64,000 bases of DNA from Shewanella intestini (GTDB lineage Bacteria > Pseudomonadota > Gammaproteobacteria > Enterobacterales > Shewanellaceae). A program made the translations under genes and the position numbers. Shown here piece after piece: positions 44,175-53,365 of this stretch (the stretch's first letter is position 1; each line of letters opens with the position of its first letter). Location of the stretch: the NCBI RefSeq assembly GCF_018221465.1, contig NZ_JAAIKR010000009.1:88185-152184 (forward strand). The letters are read 5' to 3'. Under the pieces are notes generated by a model. The model saw only the letters and a program-made list of their open reading frames with translations, made no database searches and was not told the DNA's origin.

Positions 44175-45812
44175 ATGATAAGTTTAAAAATTCTGCCTTC
44201 TCGACAAATTCCAATGAGTATGACTACGCTCATTGTATTGTGTGCGGTGTATTTTGGTACGGTGATTAATTATCCTGTTCTAAACACATTGTTCCACCTC
44301 AGTGACAGCGTGCCCAACCCATTTTTTTTCTACACTGCACCGATACTACTCACCTGCGCATTCATCATCATTTTTTCACTCTTTGCATGGCCTTATTTCT
44401 TTAAACCATTCCTGTTTTTCGTCGTACTGACGTCAGCAGCAGCCTTGTACGCCGAAAAAAACTTCCAAGTGATGTTTGACTCCTCAATGATGGAGAGTGT
44501 TTTCGAAACCAATTTATCTGAGATCTCTTTTTATTTAAACATGACGACAGTGTGCTATTTGCTATGTTTCGGGGTACTACCTTGTGTGTTTTTAGCATGG
44601 GTTCGCATCACGCCCTATAGCACATGGATGAAAGCGGTGGGTTCACGAGTGAGCCTTATTTTAGTTGCCGCGATAGGAATCGGCCTCATTGCACAGACTT
44701 GTTACAAGGACTATGCGTCTGTCGGTCGTAATAACTGTTATTTAAATAAAATGATCATTCCAGCACACATTTACTATGGAGCAAGATATTTAAAGAAAAC
44801 ATATTTAGAAACCAAACTGGACTATCACACGATTGGTAGCGATGCTCAAATGGTGGCGACTCCTAATAGTAAGCCAACGCTTATGGTTATCGTTTTAGGG
44901 GAAACCGCCCGTGCGATGAACTTCGCTTATAATGGCTACAAGCGTGACACGAACCCTTATACAAAAGACATGGGATTAATCTCATTTCAGGATGTATCAT
45001 CATGTGGGACTTATACTGCACTATCTGTACCGTGTATGTTCTCTAACATGACAAGACATTCCTATAACAAGCCTCGTGCAGCAGCACAAGATAATGCGCT
45101 TGATGTCATTCAACACGCAGGCGTCGACATATTGTGGATAGATAACGATGGTGGTGATAAAGGCGTAGCTAAGCATCTGGCATACAAAACCATTAATGCT
45201 TCATTAAACAATGAGGACTGTAATGGTTTAACTTGCTTTGATGTCGCGATGCTAAAAGATGCCAAGGCTTTTATCGACAACGGCTCTCATAACAAGTTAC
45301 TCGTGTTACATACGATTGGTAGCCATGGTCCGACATACTGGCAACGGTATCCGAATATACAAGCACCGTTCCAACCGGCTTGCAACAGAAGTGATATAGA
45401 AAACTGCAATGACAAACAGATTGTTAACGTATACGACAATACGCTGGTTTACACCGATTACGTGTTGTCACGGGTTATCGAAAAATTGAAAAGCGTATCA
45501 AGTGACTACAATGTCATGATGACATACATTTCAGATCACGGTGAATCGTTAGGTGAGGGCGGAGTTTATCTTCATGGTACACCGTATCTAATTGCCCCCA
45601 AAGAACAGACTCACGTTCCTTGGTTGATATGGATGCCAGATGAATATGCGAAGCAAAAAGGCATTAACAAAAAATGTCTCGCAACGAAAGCACAAAATAG
45701 TAATCTATCGCATGACAACCTGTTTCATAGCTTACTAGGCTTATATGGCGTTAATACGAAAGCCCACGATTCAACATTGGATATCACGCAAAGCTGTCAG
45801 TCTCTATCCTAA
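44175..45812 (+). CDS. eptA: Lipid A phosphoethanolamine transferase (EptA/MCR-4-like)
   Basis: A 545-aa inner-membrane enzyme that moves phosphoethanolamine to lipid A and lowers binding of cationic peptides such as polymyxins. Five N-terminal helices (to about residue 190) precede a periplasmic sulfatase-fold domain. Catalytic features are ETARAMNFAYNGY, the nucleophile Thr in CGTYTALSVPCMF (about residue 278), HTIGSHGPTYW and SDHGESLGE. Many paired cysteines are present. ATG 44175 (MISLK) is chosen by family likeness. It is first in a cluster with dgkA and a two-component system. MCR-4 is known to derive from Shewanella; this protein looks related but is clearly not identical to the MCR-4 I remember. 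Confidence 0.92.
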   Translation: MISLKILPSRQIPMSMTTLIVLCAVYFGTVINYPVLNTLFHLSDSVPNPFFFYTAPILLTCAFIIIFSLFAWPYFFKPFLFFVVLTSAAALYAEKNFQVMFDSSMMESVFETNLSEISFYLNMTTVCYLLCFGVLPCVFLAWVRITPYSTWMKAVGSRVSLILVAAIGIGLIAQTCYKDYASVGRNNCYLNKMIIPAHIYYGARYLKKTYLETKLDYHTIGSDAQMVATPNSKPTLMVIVLGETARAMNFAYNGYKRDTNPYTKDMGLISFQDVSSCGTYTALSVPCMFSNMTRHSYNKPRAAAQDNALDVIQHAGVDILWIDNDGGDKGVAKHLAYKTINASLNNEDCNGLTCFDVAMLKDAKAFIDNGSHNKLLVLHTIGSHGPTYWQRYPNIQAPFQPACNRSDIENCNDKQIVNVYDNTLVYTDYVLSRVIEKLKSVSSDYNVMMTYISDHGESLGEGGVYLHGTPYLIAPKEQTHVPWLIWMPDEYAKQKGINKKCLATKAQNSNLSHDNLFHSLLGLYGVNTKAHDSTLDITQSCQSLS

Positions 45813-45835
45813 CAATCATTAAGGGTGTTTATAAC

Positions 45836-46210
45836 ATGCAACAAGAAGTCATCATAAAACGCACAGGGATTCATCGCATCTTTTATACCTTCATCCATAG
45901 TTTTAATGGATTTAAATGGCTCTGTAAAAATGAGACCGCCTTTCAACAAGAGCTGATGTTATTCATACCACTGACTATATTCGCATTCTGGCTAGATTTA
46001 TCAATCATTCACACCCTCATGGTCGTGTTGAGCATGGTGCTTGTTTTATTTGCCGAAATGCTCAACACCGCCATCGAAGTTGTCGTAGATAGAGTAAGTT
46101 TGGACTATCACAAGTTGTCTGGCGTGGCTAAAGATATTGGCTCTGCTATCGTTCTCCTCAGCATGGTCTGCTCGCTAACCGTTTGGGGAGTTGTGTTGTA
46201 TCTACGATGA
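45836..46210 (+). CDS. dgkA: Diacylglycerol kinase DgkA
   Basis: A 124-aa inner-membrane enzyme with three helices that phosphorylates diacylglycerol. The signature EMLNTAIEVVVDR followed by HKLSGVAKDIGSA is complete. Diacylglycerol is released when EptA takes phosphoethanolamine from phosphatidylethanolamine, so the pairing with eptA (23 bp apart, same strand) recycles the by-product into phospholipid synthesis. Confidence 0.95.
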   Translation: MQQEVIIKRTGIHRIFYTFIHSFNGFKWLCKNETAFQQELMLFIPLTIFAFWLDLSIIHTLMVVLSMVLVLFAEMLNTAIEVVVDRVSLDYHKLSGVAKDIGSAIVLLSMVCSLTVWGVVLYLR

Positions 46211-46299
46211 AAACGCCCTATTTTTACAGATAGGGATTTGAATGGACATGTTATTAAAATAACATTGGCAGATTGATGTCTTACTCGTGTAAGCGTGAA

Positions 46300-46974
46300 A
46301 TGAAAAAAATATTATTAGTTGAAGATAATGCCGAAATTGTCGGTATTTTATTTGATTACTTCGAAAGCGAAGAAGTGGTTATCGATTATGCAGACAATGG
46401 CGAATTGGGGTTAAAACTTGCTTTAGAAAACACCTTTGACGTGATCATTCTCGACCTAATGCTTCCTCGTATGAGTGGTTTGACGGTCTGCGAAAAACTT
46501 AGAGAAGCTGGAAACGTCACTCCCATTCTTATGCTGACTGCACTTGATAGCCGAGAAGATATGCTCAGTGGATTTAAATATGGTGCCGATGAGTATGTAA
46601 CAAAGCCTTTTGACCTCGAAATACTAGAAGCTCGCCTATTTGCACTGATAAAACGTTACCGAGGAAACGTAACACACACTTGGCTTGAATTTGGCAGCTT
46701 ACGCATAGATCAAAAAACACATCAAGCTTATCGTGAGGGAATCCAGTTAGCGTTAAACCCAACCACTTACGCTATCTTAGAACGACTCTGTCAACGCGCG
46801 CCTGACGTCGTAACAAGATGCGAAATTATTAATATGTTATGGAAAGACAACGAACCAGATACGGACATATTGCGCAGCCACATTTATCATCTGCGCTACC
46901 AGTTGGACAAGCCATTCACCGATTCCATGCTGGTTACCGTGCCCAAGGTAGGCTTTCGTCTGGAGAGATTATAA
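46300..46974 (+). CDS. OmpR/PmrA-type response regulator
   Basis: A 224-aa response regulator: receiver domain (about residues 1-115; acidic pair ED at the start, phosphoacceptor Asp in VIILDLMLPRMSG near residue 51, Lys in TKPFDLEI) and a C-terminal winged-helix DNA-binding domain with RSHIYHLRYQLDKPF. ATG 46300 (MKKILLVEDN) matches the family; there is a frame extension to 46276 with no better ribosome binding site. It overlaps the kinase gene by one base. Its place behind eptA-dgkA suggests that it regulates lipid A modification, as PmrA does. Confidence 0.92.
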   Translation: MKKILLVEDNAEIVGILFDYFESEEVVIDYADNGELGLKLALENTFDVIILDLMLPRMSGLTVCEKLREAGNVTPILMLTALDSREDMLSGFKYGADEYVTKPFDLEILEARLFALIKRYRGNVTHTWLEFGSLRIDQKTHQAYREGIQLALNPTTYAILERLCQRAPDVVTRCEIINMLWKDNEPDTDILRSHIYHLRYQLDKPFTDSMLVTVPKVGFRLERL

Positions 46975-48233
46975 TGCGCAAAATCAACTTATTCAGCACT
47001 CGAACGCTAACCGGTCAGTTAGGCATATTTTTTATGTCAGTCGCGTTTGTAATGGGCTTGGCGAGCTACATCACCTTCTATGCGACTTTACACTGGTCTG
47101 AAGACAAGGCTGGAGAGCGGCGAATTGAAATTGACAAGAATGAAGCCGTACAGCGCTTTATGAATGGAGAAAAGGGGAAAATTACCATTGATGTTTTAAC
47201 CAGCGCCTATGATGACATCAATCTAATCCCGGATAGCTATCATCGCTATCTAGAAAATAGGGAAGAATTCGTTGGAGAAGTGGGGGTGGATTCTGAATCA
47301 CGGATGCTCTATTTCGGCCATTACATAAAAGATGGAACCAAGAAACCGGTCATTTTACTGTCTGATATTAATCAAATTGAGTTCGGCCCAAAAGAAACCC
47401 TATTTTCGAGTGCCGTTATCATTACCACTATCGCCGGAATGTTTATTATCTTTGGTGCATTATTATCTCGTTTGTCTCAGCGCCTCATTGCTCCTCTGAA
47501 TCATTTAACAAACCAATTGACTGAATACAGTGGTAACTCTACCCATATATTTGATATTCCAGCCGGAGGAGCACAAGAATTCCAGATATTAGCAAACCAG
47601 CTCAATACCGACCGACGAGAGATTCATAGCTTAGTCAAACGTGAACAAGCCTTTGCCCGCTATGCAAGTCATGAGCTAAGAACGCCGTTAACTATTGTAA
47701 AAGGCGCAAGCAAACTCTTAGAACGCGATAGTTCAACTGAATTCCAAAAACGTCAGACTTTACGCATTAATTTAGCAATCAACCAAATGAGTACGATGGT
47801 AGACGCCCTTTTAGGACTGGTAAGATATGAGCGAAGCCAAGATGACTCAGCAACCAGAGAAGTCAGCCACACAGAATTTCAAACAATCATTGACAACAAC
47901 CGCGCTCAAGCCAATGCAAAAAATATTGAAGTTGAACTACTTTTTCATAGTTCTCCCTACTTAAATGCTTCACTCGCAGTACTGAATATCATCGTGGGAA
48001 ACTTAATTAGAAATGCCATCGCTGCATCAGAAGAAGGTAAAGTCACACTTAATGTCTGTACTGACTCAATAACAGTAGAGGACAATGGGCCCGGTCTTAA
48101 TCACTCCACTAATGACGAAGGACATGGTTTAGGGTTATTGATAGTCAACGATCTCTGTCATCGATACGCCTGGACGTTTTCGATAGAAAATCGAAAACCT
48201 ATTGGGTGTATCGCTACAATTACCGTAACGTAA
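46974..48233 (+). CDS. Sensor histidine kinase (PmrB-like position)
   Basis: A 419-aa inner-membrane kinase: TM1 (about 18-40), a periplasmic sensor of about 105 residues rich in acidic residues, TM2 (about 145-165), HAMP, HisKA with the phosphoacceptor His in RYASHELRTPLT, and a HATPase domain with N (NLIRNAI), G1 (DNGPGL) and G2 (GHGLGLLIV) boxes. The start ATG shares its A with the stop codon of the response regulator, so the two are coupled. The acidic periplasmic domain could bind cations, but the signal is unknown. Confidence 0.92.
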   Translation: MRKINLFSTRTLTGQLGIFFMSVAFVMGLASYITFYATLHWSEDKAGERRIEIDKNEAVQRFMNGEKGKITIDVLTSAYDDINLIPDSYHRYLENREEFVGEVGVDSESRMLYFGHYIKDGTKKPVILLSDINQIEFGPKETLFSSAVIITTIAGMFIIFGALLSRLSQRLIAPLNHLTNQLTEYSGNSTHIFDIPAGGAQEFQILANQLNTDRREIHSLVKREQAFARYASHELRTPLTIVKGASKLLERDSSTEFQKRQTLRINLAINQMSTMVDALLGLVRYERSQDDSATREVSHTEFQTIIDNNRAQANAKNIEVELLFHSSPYLNASLAVLNIIVGNLIRNAIAASEEGKVTLNVCTDSITVEDNGPGLNHSTNDEGHGLGLLIVNDLCHRYAWTFSIENRKPIGCIATITVT

Positions 48234-48247
48234 TCACACAAGATAAA

Positions 48248-48692
48248 TGTAACCCTCCCTTATATCGATCATATTTTAAGAGCGTTTTCCTCATTTAAAC
48301 GCTCATACAATTTGGGCGGTCAATCATTCATTGATCCATGTGATAGCGGCTCAGGCTCTAGAGTAAGTAAACACTTTTTACGTCGTAAGTTAAGTTTCAA
48401 ACCACAATCAACACGGTACACTCGTTTTTGGTTCCATTTATGCCCTAGAAGCCGTAGTCGTTTTAATGTTTTGAGAAAACCATAAGCCTTATGTTTTAAG
48501 CAATGTCAGATACTGCTTCAATGATGTCATTATCATCGATACGTTTGAGTTGATAATAAAAGACTCGTTTTATTTGAGGATATTGATAATTTGGCTTTCA
48601 GTAAAACGTGTCTTTTTCATGTAATTTTCCATTTGGTTTAGTGTAAATGGAAAACGCTATTTAACACATTCTGATTTTAAGGGAGGGTTACA
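48248..48692. mobile_element. 445-bp mini-element derived from an IS3-family insertion sequence
   Basis: Perfect 15-bp terminal inverted repeats (TGTAACCCTCCCTTA at 48248-48262 and its complement at 48678-48692) bound the element. On the minus strand it encodes MKKTRFTESQIINILK (48570-48620), the N-terminus of an IS3 OrfA, then, after a large internal deletion, [20 protein letters not shown] and [16 protein letters not shown], an OrfB fragment. Internal stops make it non-coding. It is a deletion derivative able to move only with a transposase in trans. It lies directly behind the kinase gene. Confidence 0.88.
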
Positions 48693-48803
48693 ACATCACC
48701 TTTGTCTTCCCCACTCAGCGAGGCATAGATTTAAGTTTTCCCTATCGCTGGGATATAGGTGTAAAATAGCGCGACTTCCAATTAACTCATGCTAGGAAAT
48801 GCA

Positions 48804-49055
48804 ATGAATCCGATTATTGCCATCTTAAAAGAACACAATGTCACAGATGCCCAAATCAATGACGTTTTTCAAGCCTTAACTCAAAACCCAATGATGGCGA
48901 TGAGCATCATCGGCCAATTAGGTATTCCACCAGAAAAACTGCAACAATTAATGGGGTTAGTGATGCAAAACCCTGCATTAATTAAAGAAGCCGTTGAAGA
49001 GTTAGGCTTAGACTTTACCAAAGTTGAAGCCGCGCAAGCACAACTTAAAAAGTAA
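48804..49055 (+). CDS. DUF2999 family protein
   Basis: An 83-aa cytoplasmic protein: MNPIIAILKEHNVTD, then QNPMMAMSIIGQLGIPPEKL and VMQNPALIKEAVEELGLDF, with two similar helical halves. This matches DUF2999, a small family of Shewanella and Vibrio with unknown function. ATG 48804 has AGGAA four bases upstream, and the ATG five codons earlier is rejected. Monocistronic with its own terminator. Confidence 0.82.
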   Translation: MNPIIAILKEHNVTDAQINDVFQALTQNPMMAMSIIGQLGIPPEKLQQLMGLVMQNPALIKEAVEELGLDFTKVEAAQAQLKK

Positions 49056-49134
49056 TCTTTGTATGTAAATAAGCCAAGGGATCATGACTCACGGCATGCG
49101 TGTCGCGATATCCCCGCTAAGTGATGCATTTATC

Positions 49135-49170
49135 ACACCCCAAACAATTAATCTTGCTTGGGGTGTTTTT
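49135..49170 (+). terminator. Rho-independent terminator after DUF2999 gene
   Basis: Arms ACACCCCA and TGGGGTGT around a 16-nt loop, followed by T5. Confidence 0.8.
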
Positions 49171-49304
49171 ATATCTGATTCGCGAAGCGCAAGTTAATTA
49201 GCTTCAATATAGGCTGGCTTTAAAATTGGCATATCACGATATACATCTGTCTATTTTCGTGCACTTACTCCACTAGCTATCGTCTAATTCTTAATCTTGA
49301 TCAC

Positions 49305-49323
49305 ACTATTGTAATACAATAGT
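49305..49323. promoter_or_regulatory. Palindromic operator upstream of alginate lyase
   Basis: ACTATTGTAATACAATAGT is a perfect 19-bp palindrome 71 bp before the lyase start codon, followed at once by a partial further half-site (ATTGTAGTAT). The TTGTANTACAA core is of the type bound by GntR-family regulators. A role in alginate induction is inferred from position. Confidence 0.6.
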
Positions 49324-49393
49324 ATTGTAGTATCAGTGTAAACGGCACATGTAAACACAACGTGAAATAAATATTGTGGGAAAGGGACAAAAA

Positions 49394-50455
49394 ATGAAGA
49401 AAATCCATCTTAGTTTGTTAGCGCTTGGCATCATTGCAGGTTGTTCAACAACGGCTCCAGCACCTAAAGTAAAACACGTCTTTAATTACGACTATACCAA
49501 GTACAATTTAGATGCGACTAAAGCCCCAGCACAAAATTTTGATCTGACTAATTGGAAGATTACCTTACCTGAACTGACTAAAGAAGGTTCACGTAAAGGC
49601 AAAGCATTAGAAATTGCCAAAAATCAATTAGGTGATACTCAAACACCTTATTCTCACCCGCAATGGTTTTATACCGACAAAGCCACTGGTGGCTTAGTAT
49701 TTGTTGCACCTAACGAAGCCCCAACAACACCAAACAGCAAAAATACCCGTAGTGAACTACGTGCAATGTTGGCACAAGACTACAAAGATCCACGCAATAA
49801 CTTTGTTGTGGCCTCGCACCCAGATGCAAAAAATTACGGCGCTATTGGCGGCCAATTAAAAGCAACGTTATCTGTCGATCAAGTCAGTGTCAGCGGTGAA
49901 TACCGTAAAAATAACGCCTTTGCTGTGGTTATCGGTCAAATCCATGGTTCTGACAATGAACCATTAAAAATTTCTTACCGTAAACTACCTGGTCATGAGT
50001 TTGGTTCACTGTCATGGAACTATGAATTAAACCCAGTACCTGAGTTACAAAACGCACGTGACAAAAACGGTAAAAAATTACGTAAAGATATTCGTCATAA
50101 CGTATTTGGCAGCTACAACTTACGCGAAGGCAGTCAAGATCCTCAAGACGGTATTCGTTTAGGTGAAATCTTCTCTTACGAAGTAGACGTTAAAGGTGAC
50201 ATCATGCACCTTATTTTCACCAAGAATCCTGGTGAGAAAAACCAAATCGTTAAAACATTTGATGTTGACCTAAACAAAGGCGACTACAAAGGTAATGACG
50301 TTGACCAAGGTTATGGTAACGACTGGATGTTCTTCAAAGCCGGTGTTTATAACCAATGTAATACCAAAGCTAGCAGCTCAAACTGTCAATGGCGTGGTAT
50401 GGAAGCTGGCGATTATGCCCAAGCAACCTTCTACAACCTTGAGCTAAACCAGTAA
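49394..50455 (+). CDS. Polysaccharide lyase family 7 alginate lyase, lipoprotein
   Basis: A 353-aa lipoprotein (lipobox IAGCS at about residue 18) with a single PL7 jelly-roll domain. The three catalytic strand motifs are present: RSELR (about residue 118), QIH (about residue 188) and FFKAGVYNQ (about residue 318). It cleaves alginate by beta-elimination at the outer membrane or in the periplasm, producing oligosaccharides from brown algae or biofilm. ATG 49394 has AAAGGGA upstream. No other alginate genes are near, so it is an isolated member of a dispersed regulon. Confidence 0.9.
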   Translation: MKKIHLSLLALGIIAGCSTTAPAPKVKHVFNYDYTKYNLDATKAPAQNFDLTNWKITLPELTKEGSRKGKALEIAKNQLGDTQTPYSHPQWFYTDKATGGLVFVAPNEAPTTPNSKNTRSELRAMLAQDYKDPRNNFVVASHPDAKNYGAIGGQLKATLSVDQVSVSGEYRKNNAFAVVIGQIHGSDNEPLKISYRKLPGHEFGSLSWNYELNPVPELQNARDKNGKKLRKDIRHNVFGSYNLREGSQDPQDGIRLGEIFSYEVDVKGDIMHLIFTKNPGEKNQIVKTFDVDLNKGDYKGNDVDQGYGNDWMFFKAGVYNQCNTKASSSNCQWRGMEAGDYAQATFYNLELNQ

Positions 50456-50486
50456 CCCCAAAAACATCACTCATCATCCTCTCCAT

Positions 50487-50512
50487 AATGCCCAATATCT
50501 ATTGGGCATTAT
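50487..50512 (+). terminator. Terminator after alginate lyase
   Basis: Eleven-base arms AATGCCCAATA and TATTGGGCATT with a minimal loop, 32 bp after the stop; the T tract is broken (ATTATATTT). Confidence 0.7.
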
Positions 50513-50727
50513 TATATTTAGCAGTTTATAGTTTATTGCTTACTCAGCGAGTTATTTAACTGCGATCCTTTATCAAAACTCGTTGCTCGTTAGCACATGA
50601 AACACGCTTTAGCTTCTAAGGCATTATCTTATGGATAAATATTGCAGCGGGGGTTAATAAAATCGGACAACAATCACTGCCTTAACTCAAGGTTATTTAG
50701 GTTAAATTCGCACTAAAATATATCCAC

Positions 50728-50767
50728 AAAAAAGCCATGCTGACATTAATACCAGCATGGCTTTTTT
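50728..50767 (-). terminator. Terminator downstream of the SDR gene
   Basis: Fifteen-base arms (AAAAAAGCCATGCTG and its complement) enclose a 10-nt loop, with T runs on both strands. It lies 21 bp beyond the stop codon of the minus-strand SDR gene. The 50513-50727 stretch shows nothing else. Confidence 0.9.
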
Positions 50768-50788
50768 ATGGGGATAGATGAGTAACCT

Positions 50789-51577
50789 TTAGAAAACTGA
50801 GCGCACAATCCCGCCGTCAACACGCACTGCAGCGCCATTCATTGCAGCCGACAATGGGCTACTTAAGAAGGTGGTGAAATCAGCAATTTCTTGTGGGTCA
50901 ATTAAACGTGCAATTAATGAAGTTGCACGGTTGTCGGCCATAAATTTACGTTCAGCTTCAGCGTATTCCAATTCAGGGAACAGGTTTTGCACAAATTTTT
51001 GTACGCCCTCAGTACGGGTTGAACCCGGCATAACCGTATTCACTGTTACTTGGGTGCCTTTAGTGAGTTCAGCCATGCTGCGTGACAAGGTCATTTGCAT
51101 CGTTTTGGTGGCGCTATAATGGGCCATTTCAGGTGCAGGGTTAACTGCTGACTCACTTGAAATAAAGATAATCCGGCCACTGTCTTGTTTTAACATACTA
51201 CCTAAATAATGACGCGATAAACGCACACCACTCATTACGTTAACTTCAAGAATATTCTGCCATTGCTCATCCGTTGATTGTAAAAACTCAACCGACTCAT
51301 AAATGCCTAAGTTATTAATTAAAATGTCGACACTTGGGTAAGCAGCTACCGTAGCTGCATTACCTTCAGCCGTTGCATTGTCAGCAACTAAGCTGTGCAG
51401 CGTTGCATTAGGCACAGTGGCTTTAATGGTATTCATCGCTTGTTCAACACTTTGACTTGAGCGGCCATTAACAATCACTTCAGCGCCTTCAGCAGCTAAT
51501 GAAGTTGCAATTGCAAGCCCAATACCACCCGTTGATGCTGTTACTAACGCAAGTTTATTCGATAGATGTAAATTCAT
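50789..51577 (-). CDS. SDR family NAD(P)-dependent oxidoreductase
   Basis: A 262-aa short-chain dehydrogenase/reductase. The cofactor loop is TASTGGIGLAIA (residues 13-24), the structural NNLG replaces the usual NNAG, and the catalytic set is Ser in ISSES, then YSATK (Tyr-x3-Lys), with a C-terminal NGAAVRVDGG. The NGR after the second strand favours NADP(H). It is divergent from a LysR gene (142 bp apart), which probably controls it. The substrate is unknown. Confidence 0.9.
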   Translation of the reverse strand: MNLHLSNKLALVTASTGGIGLAIATSLAAEGAEVIVNGRSSQSVEQAMNTIKATVPNATLHSLVADNATAEGNAATVAAYPSVDILINNLGIYESVEFLQSTDEQWQNILEVNVMSGVRLSRHYLGSMLKQDSGRIIFISSESAVNPAPEMAHYSATKTMQMTLSRSMAELTKGTQVTVNTVMPGSTRTEGVQKFVQNLFPELEYAEAERKFMADNRATSLIARLIDPQEIADFTTFLSSPLSAAMNGAAVRVDGGIVRSVF

Positions 51578-51719
51578 GTGTTGTGCCCTCTCATTAAGTT
51601 GAAGCTAGTTTAGCGCCATTAAACTTAGCCATAAATATCAATAATGGAATATTACTTGTGCTATAAATTCACAAGTAATAACAATGCTGATGCAACATAA
51701 CACTATAGTGGAAATTAAA

Positions 51720-52610
51720 ATGAAGATAACAATTGAGCAGCTCCACGTATTGGTTTCGGTAAATCACAGTGGCAGCTTCAGTAAAACGGCGGAATTATTA
51801 GGCCAAACTCCATCGGCAATCAGTCGAAAAATAAGCCAGTTAGAAGCACAATTAAACGTGAGTTTATTTACCCGCACCACGCGGAGAATAAGCCTTACCG
51901 ATGACGGCAAACGCATTACTGAACAAGCTCAGCACATATTAGCAGTACTAGAAAACATGCACGACAGCGCGCCGAATGCACAGCCTCAAGGTAAAATAAA
52001 AATTGATGCCCCCACGCCATTCATTGAACATTGCATTATGCCGTTTATTGATGAATTTATGGCACTTTACCCTAAAATAGACATAGAGCTTGCCAGCTTT
52101 GATCGCCAAATAGACTTAATTGAACAACAAGTTGATGTGGCCTTTCGAATTGGTCAATTGCAAGATTCCAGTTTGCATTACCGTAAAATTGGCCGCTCGC
52201 CACTGCGTATTTTGGCCAGCCCTGAATACCTTAAACAGCACGGACAGCCGCAACACGTTGACGAACTGACTCAGCATCGTTGTATTGGGTTTTCACAACC
52301 CATTAGCCTTAACCAATGGCCACTTAAAAGTGCCCGTGGCAATTCATTCGCAATTAAACCGCAATTAAGCATGGAAAGCGGCTCATTGATCCGCCAAGCA
52401 GCATTAAATGGCTTAGGTATTGTGTGTTTAGCTGACTTTATGACCGCTAGCGACATCAAAAACCAAGCGTTAACACCTGTTTTAGTCGACGCGACACTTA
52501 GCCAATACCAGCCCATTAATGCGGTTTTTTATCAGCCGTATCAGGGGTCATTAAAACTCAAATGCTTTATTGATTTTATCGTCGAAAAGTTAGCCGCGTC
52601 ATTGTATTAA
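51720..52610 (+). CDS. LysR family transcriptional regulator
   Basis: A 296-aa LysR protein of the group that includes DsdC/AaeR-like regulators: ITIEQLHVLVSVNHSGSFSK, TPSAISRKISQLEAQL and SLFTRTTRRISLT in the DNA-binding domain, then an effector domain from about residue 90. ATG 51720 (MKITIEQL) follows GGAAA; the ATG 12 codons earlier has no family support. It is divergent from the SDR gene, the usual arrangement of a LysR regulator and its target. Confidence 0.9.
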   Translation: MKITIEQLHVLVSVNHSGSFSKTAELLGQTPSAISRKISQLEAQLNVSLFTRTTRRISLTDDGKRITEQAQHILAVLENMHDSAPNAQPQGKIKIDAPTPFIEHCIMPFIDEFMALYPKIDIELASFDRQIDLIEQQVDVAFRIGQLQDSSLHYRKIGRSPLRILASPEYLKQHGQPQHVDELTQHRCIGFSQPISLNQWPLKSARGNSFAIKPQLSMESGSLIRQAALNGLGIVCLADFMTASDIKNQALTPVLVDATLSQYQPINAVFYQPYQGSLKLKCFIDFIVEKLAASLY

Positions 52611-52808
52611 ACAACTGCCGTTAAAATTATCCATAAAACAGAGTGAAAAGTGCGTAAAAGTTAAAATGTCAGACTTTTGTCTATGGGCATGATTTTAAAT
52701 AACAATTTATAATTAACTGATTACTTAAGATAAATTTAATTTAGCTTTTATTGTTGGTGCATTTAAAACCAATTAATACCGCAAGTAAAAAGCACAAGGA
52801 TGTTTGAT

Positions 52809-53072
52809 TTGAAAACCCTCTCTCTCATACTCAGCCTGTTAATGATGACAATGGCCTGCACTAAACAAGAAGTAAAATCGGTGGCGTACTTTAAAGCGAA
52901 TATCGCTGAGGCCAAAGTAAAAGTACAATGGTGCAAAATAAGTACCGAGCGCAGTATTACCAGTAATTGCATTAATGCTTCAAGTGCACTGGCGCATATT
53001 AAAAGCCAGCAACTATTGGGCAACCATGCCGTGACGTCTGCTGGTGTTACCCAAGCCACACAACAGCCTTAA
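52809..53072 (+). CDS. EexN-like small lipoprotein
   Basis: An 87-aa lipoprotein (lipobox TMAC at about residue 17). The mature part SVAYFKANIAEAKVKVQWC, then NCINASSAL, follows the EexN entry-exclusion lipoprotein pattern (Y..N..EA......C......NC.NA). EexN proteins occur on conjugative plasmids and also as chromosomal orphans, as here. I take the TTG at 52809 as start because AGGA lies 7 bases before it and it gives a clean MKTLSLIL signal. The ATG at 52800 abuts the AGG directly. Confidence 0.55.
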   Translation: MKTLSLILSLLMMTMACTKQEVKSVAYFKANIAEAKVKVQWCKISTERSITSNCINASSALAHIKSQQLLGNHAVTSAGVTQATQQP

Positions 53073-53365
53073 TTCCCACGCAATTATCAACTTATGCGCT
53101 TATTAATTTAGTCACCTGTTGATAATAACCGGTGTCATGTTAGCAAGGCTGGCAATAGCGATAGTAGTGATGACATTTGAAATAATTAAGATGACGTGAG
53201 AGTTAAGAAGTGAGACCAAAATCGCGCTTATTGGAAAAGTTATCATGGTGATGAATACAACTTACCCATCACCATTATACGAGCCGTTAACTGCAATATT
53301 ACACCAGCAATTACGCTAAACTACCGCGCAATTAAGTTTTAACTGGTTAAGCTTAACTGGCTAAT

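Noticed and set aside
43827-44269. Two short ORFs upstream of eptA
   Set aside because: No ribosome site, no recognisable protein; they lie between the IS982 relic and eptA and overlap the eptA start.
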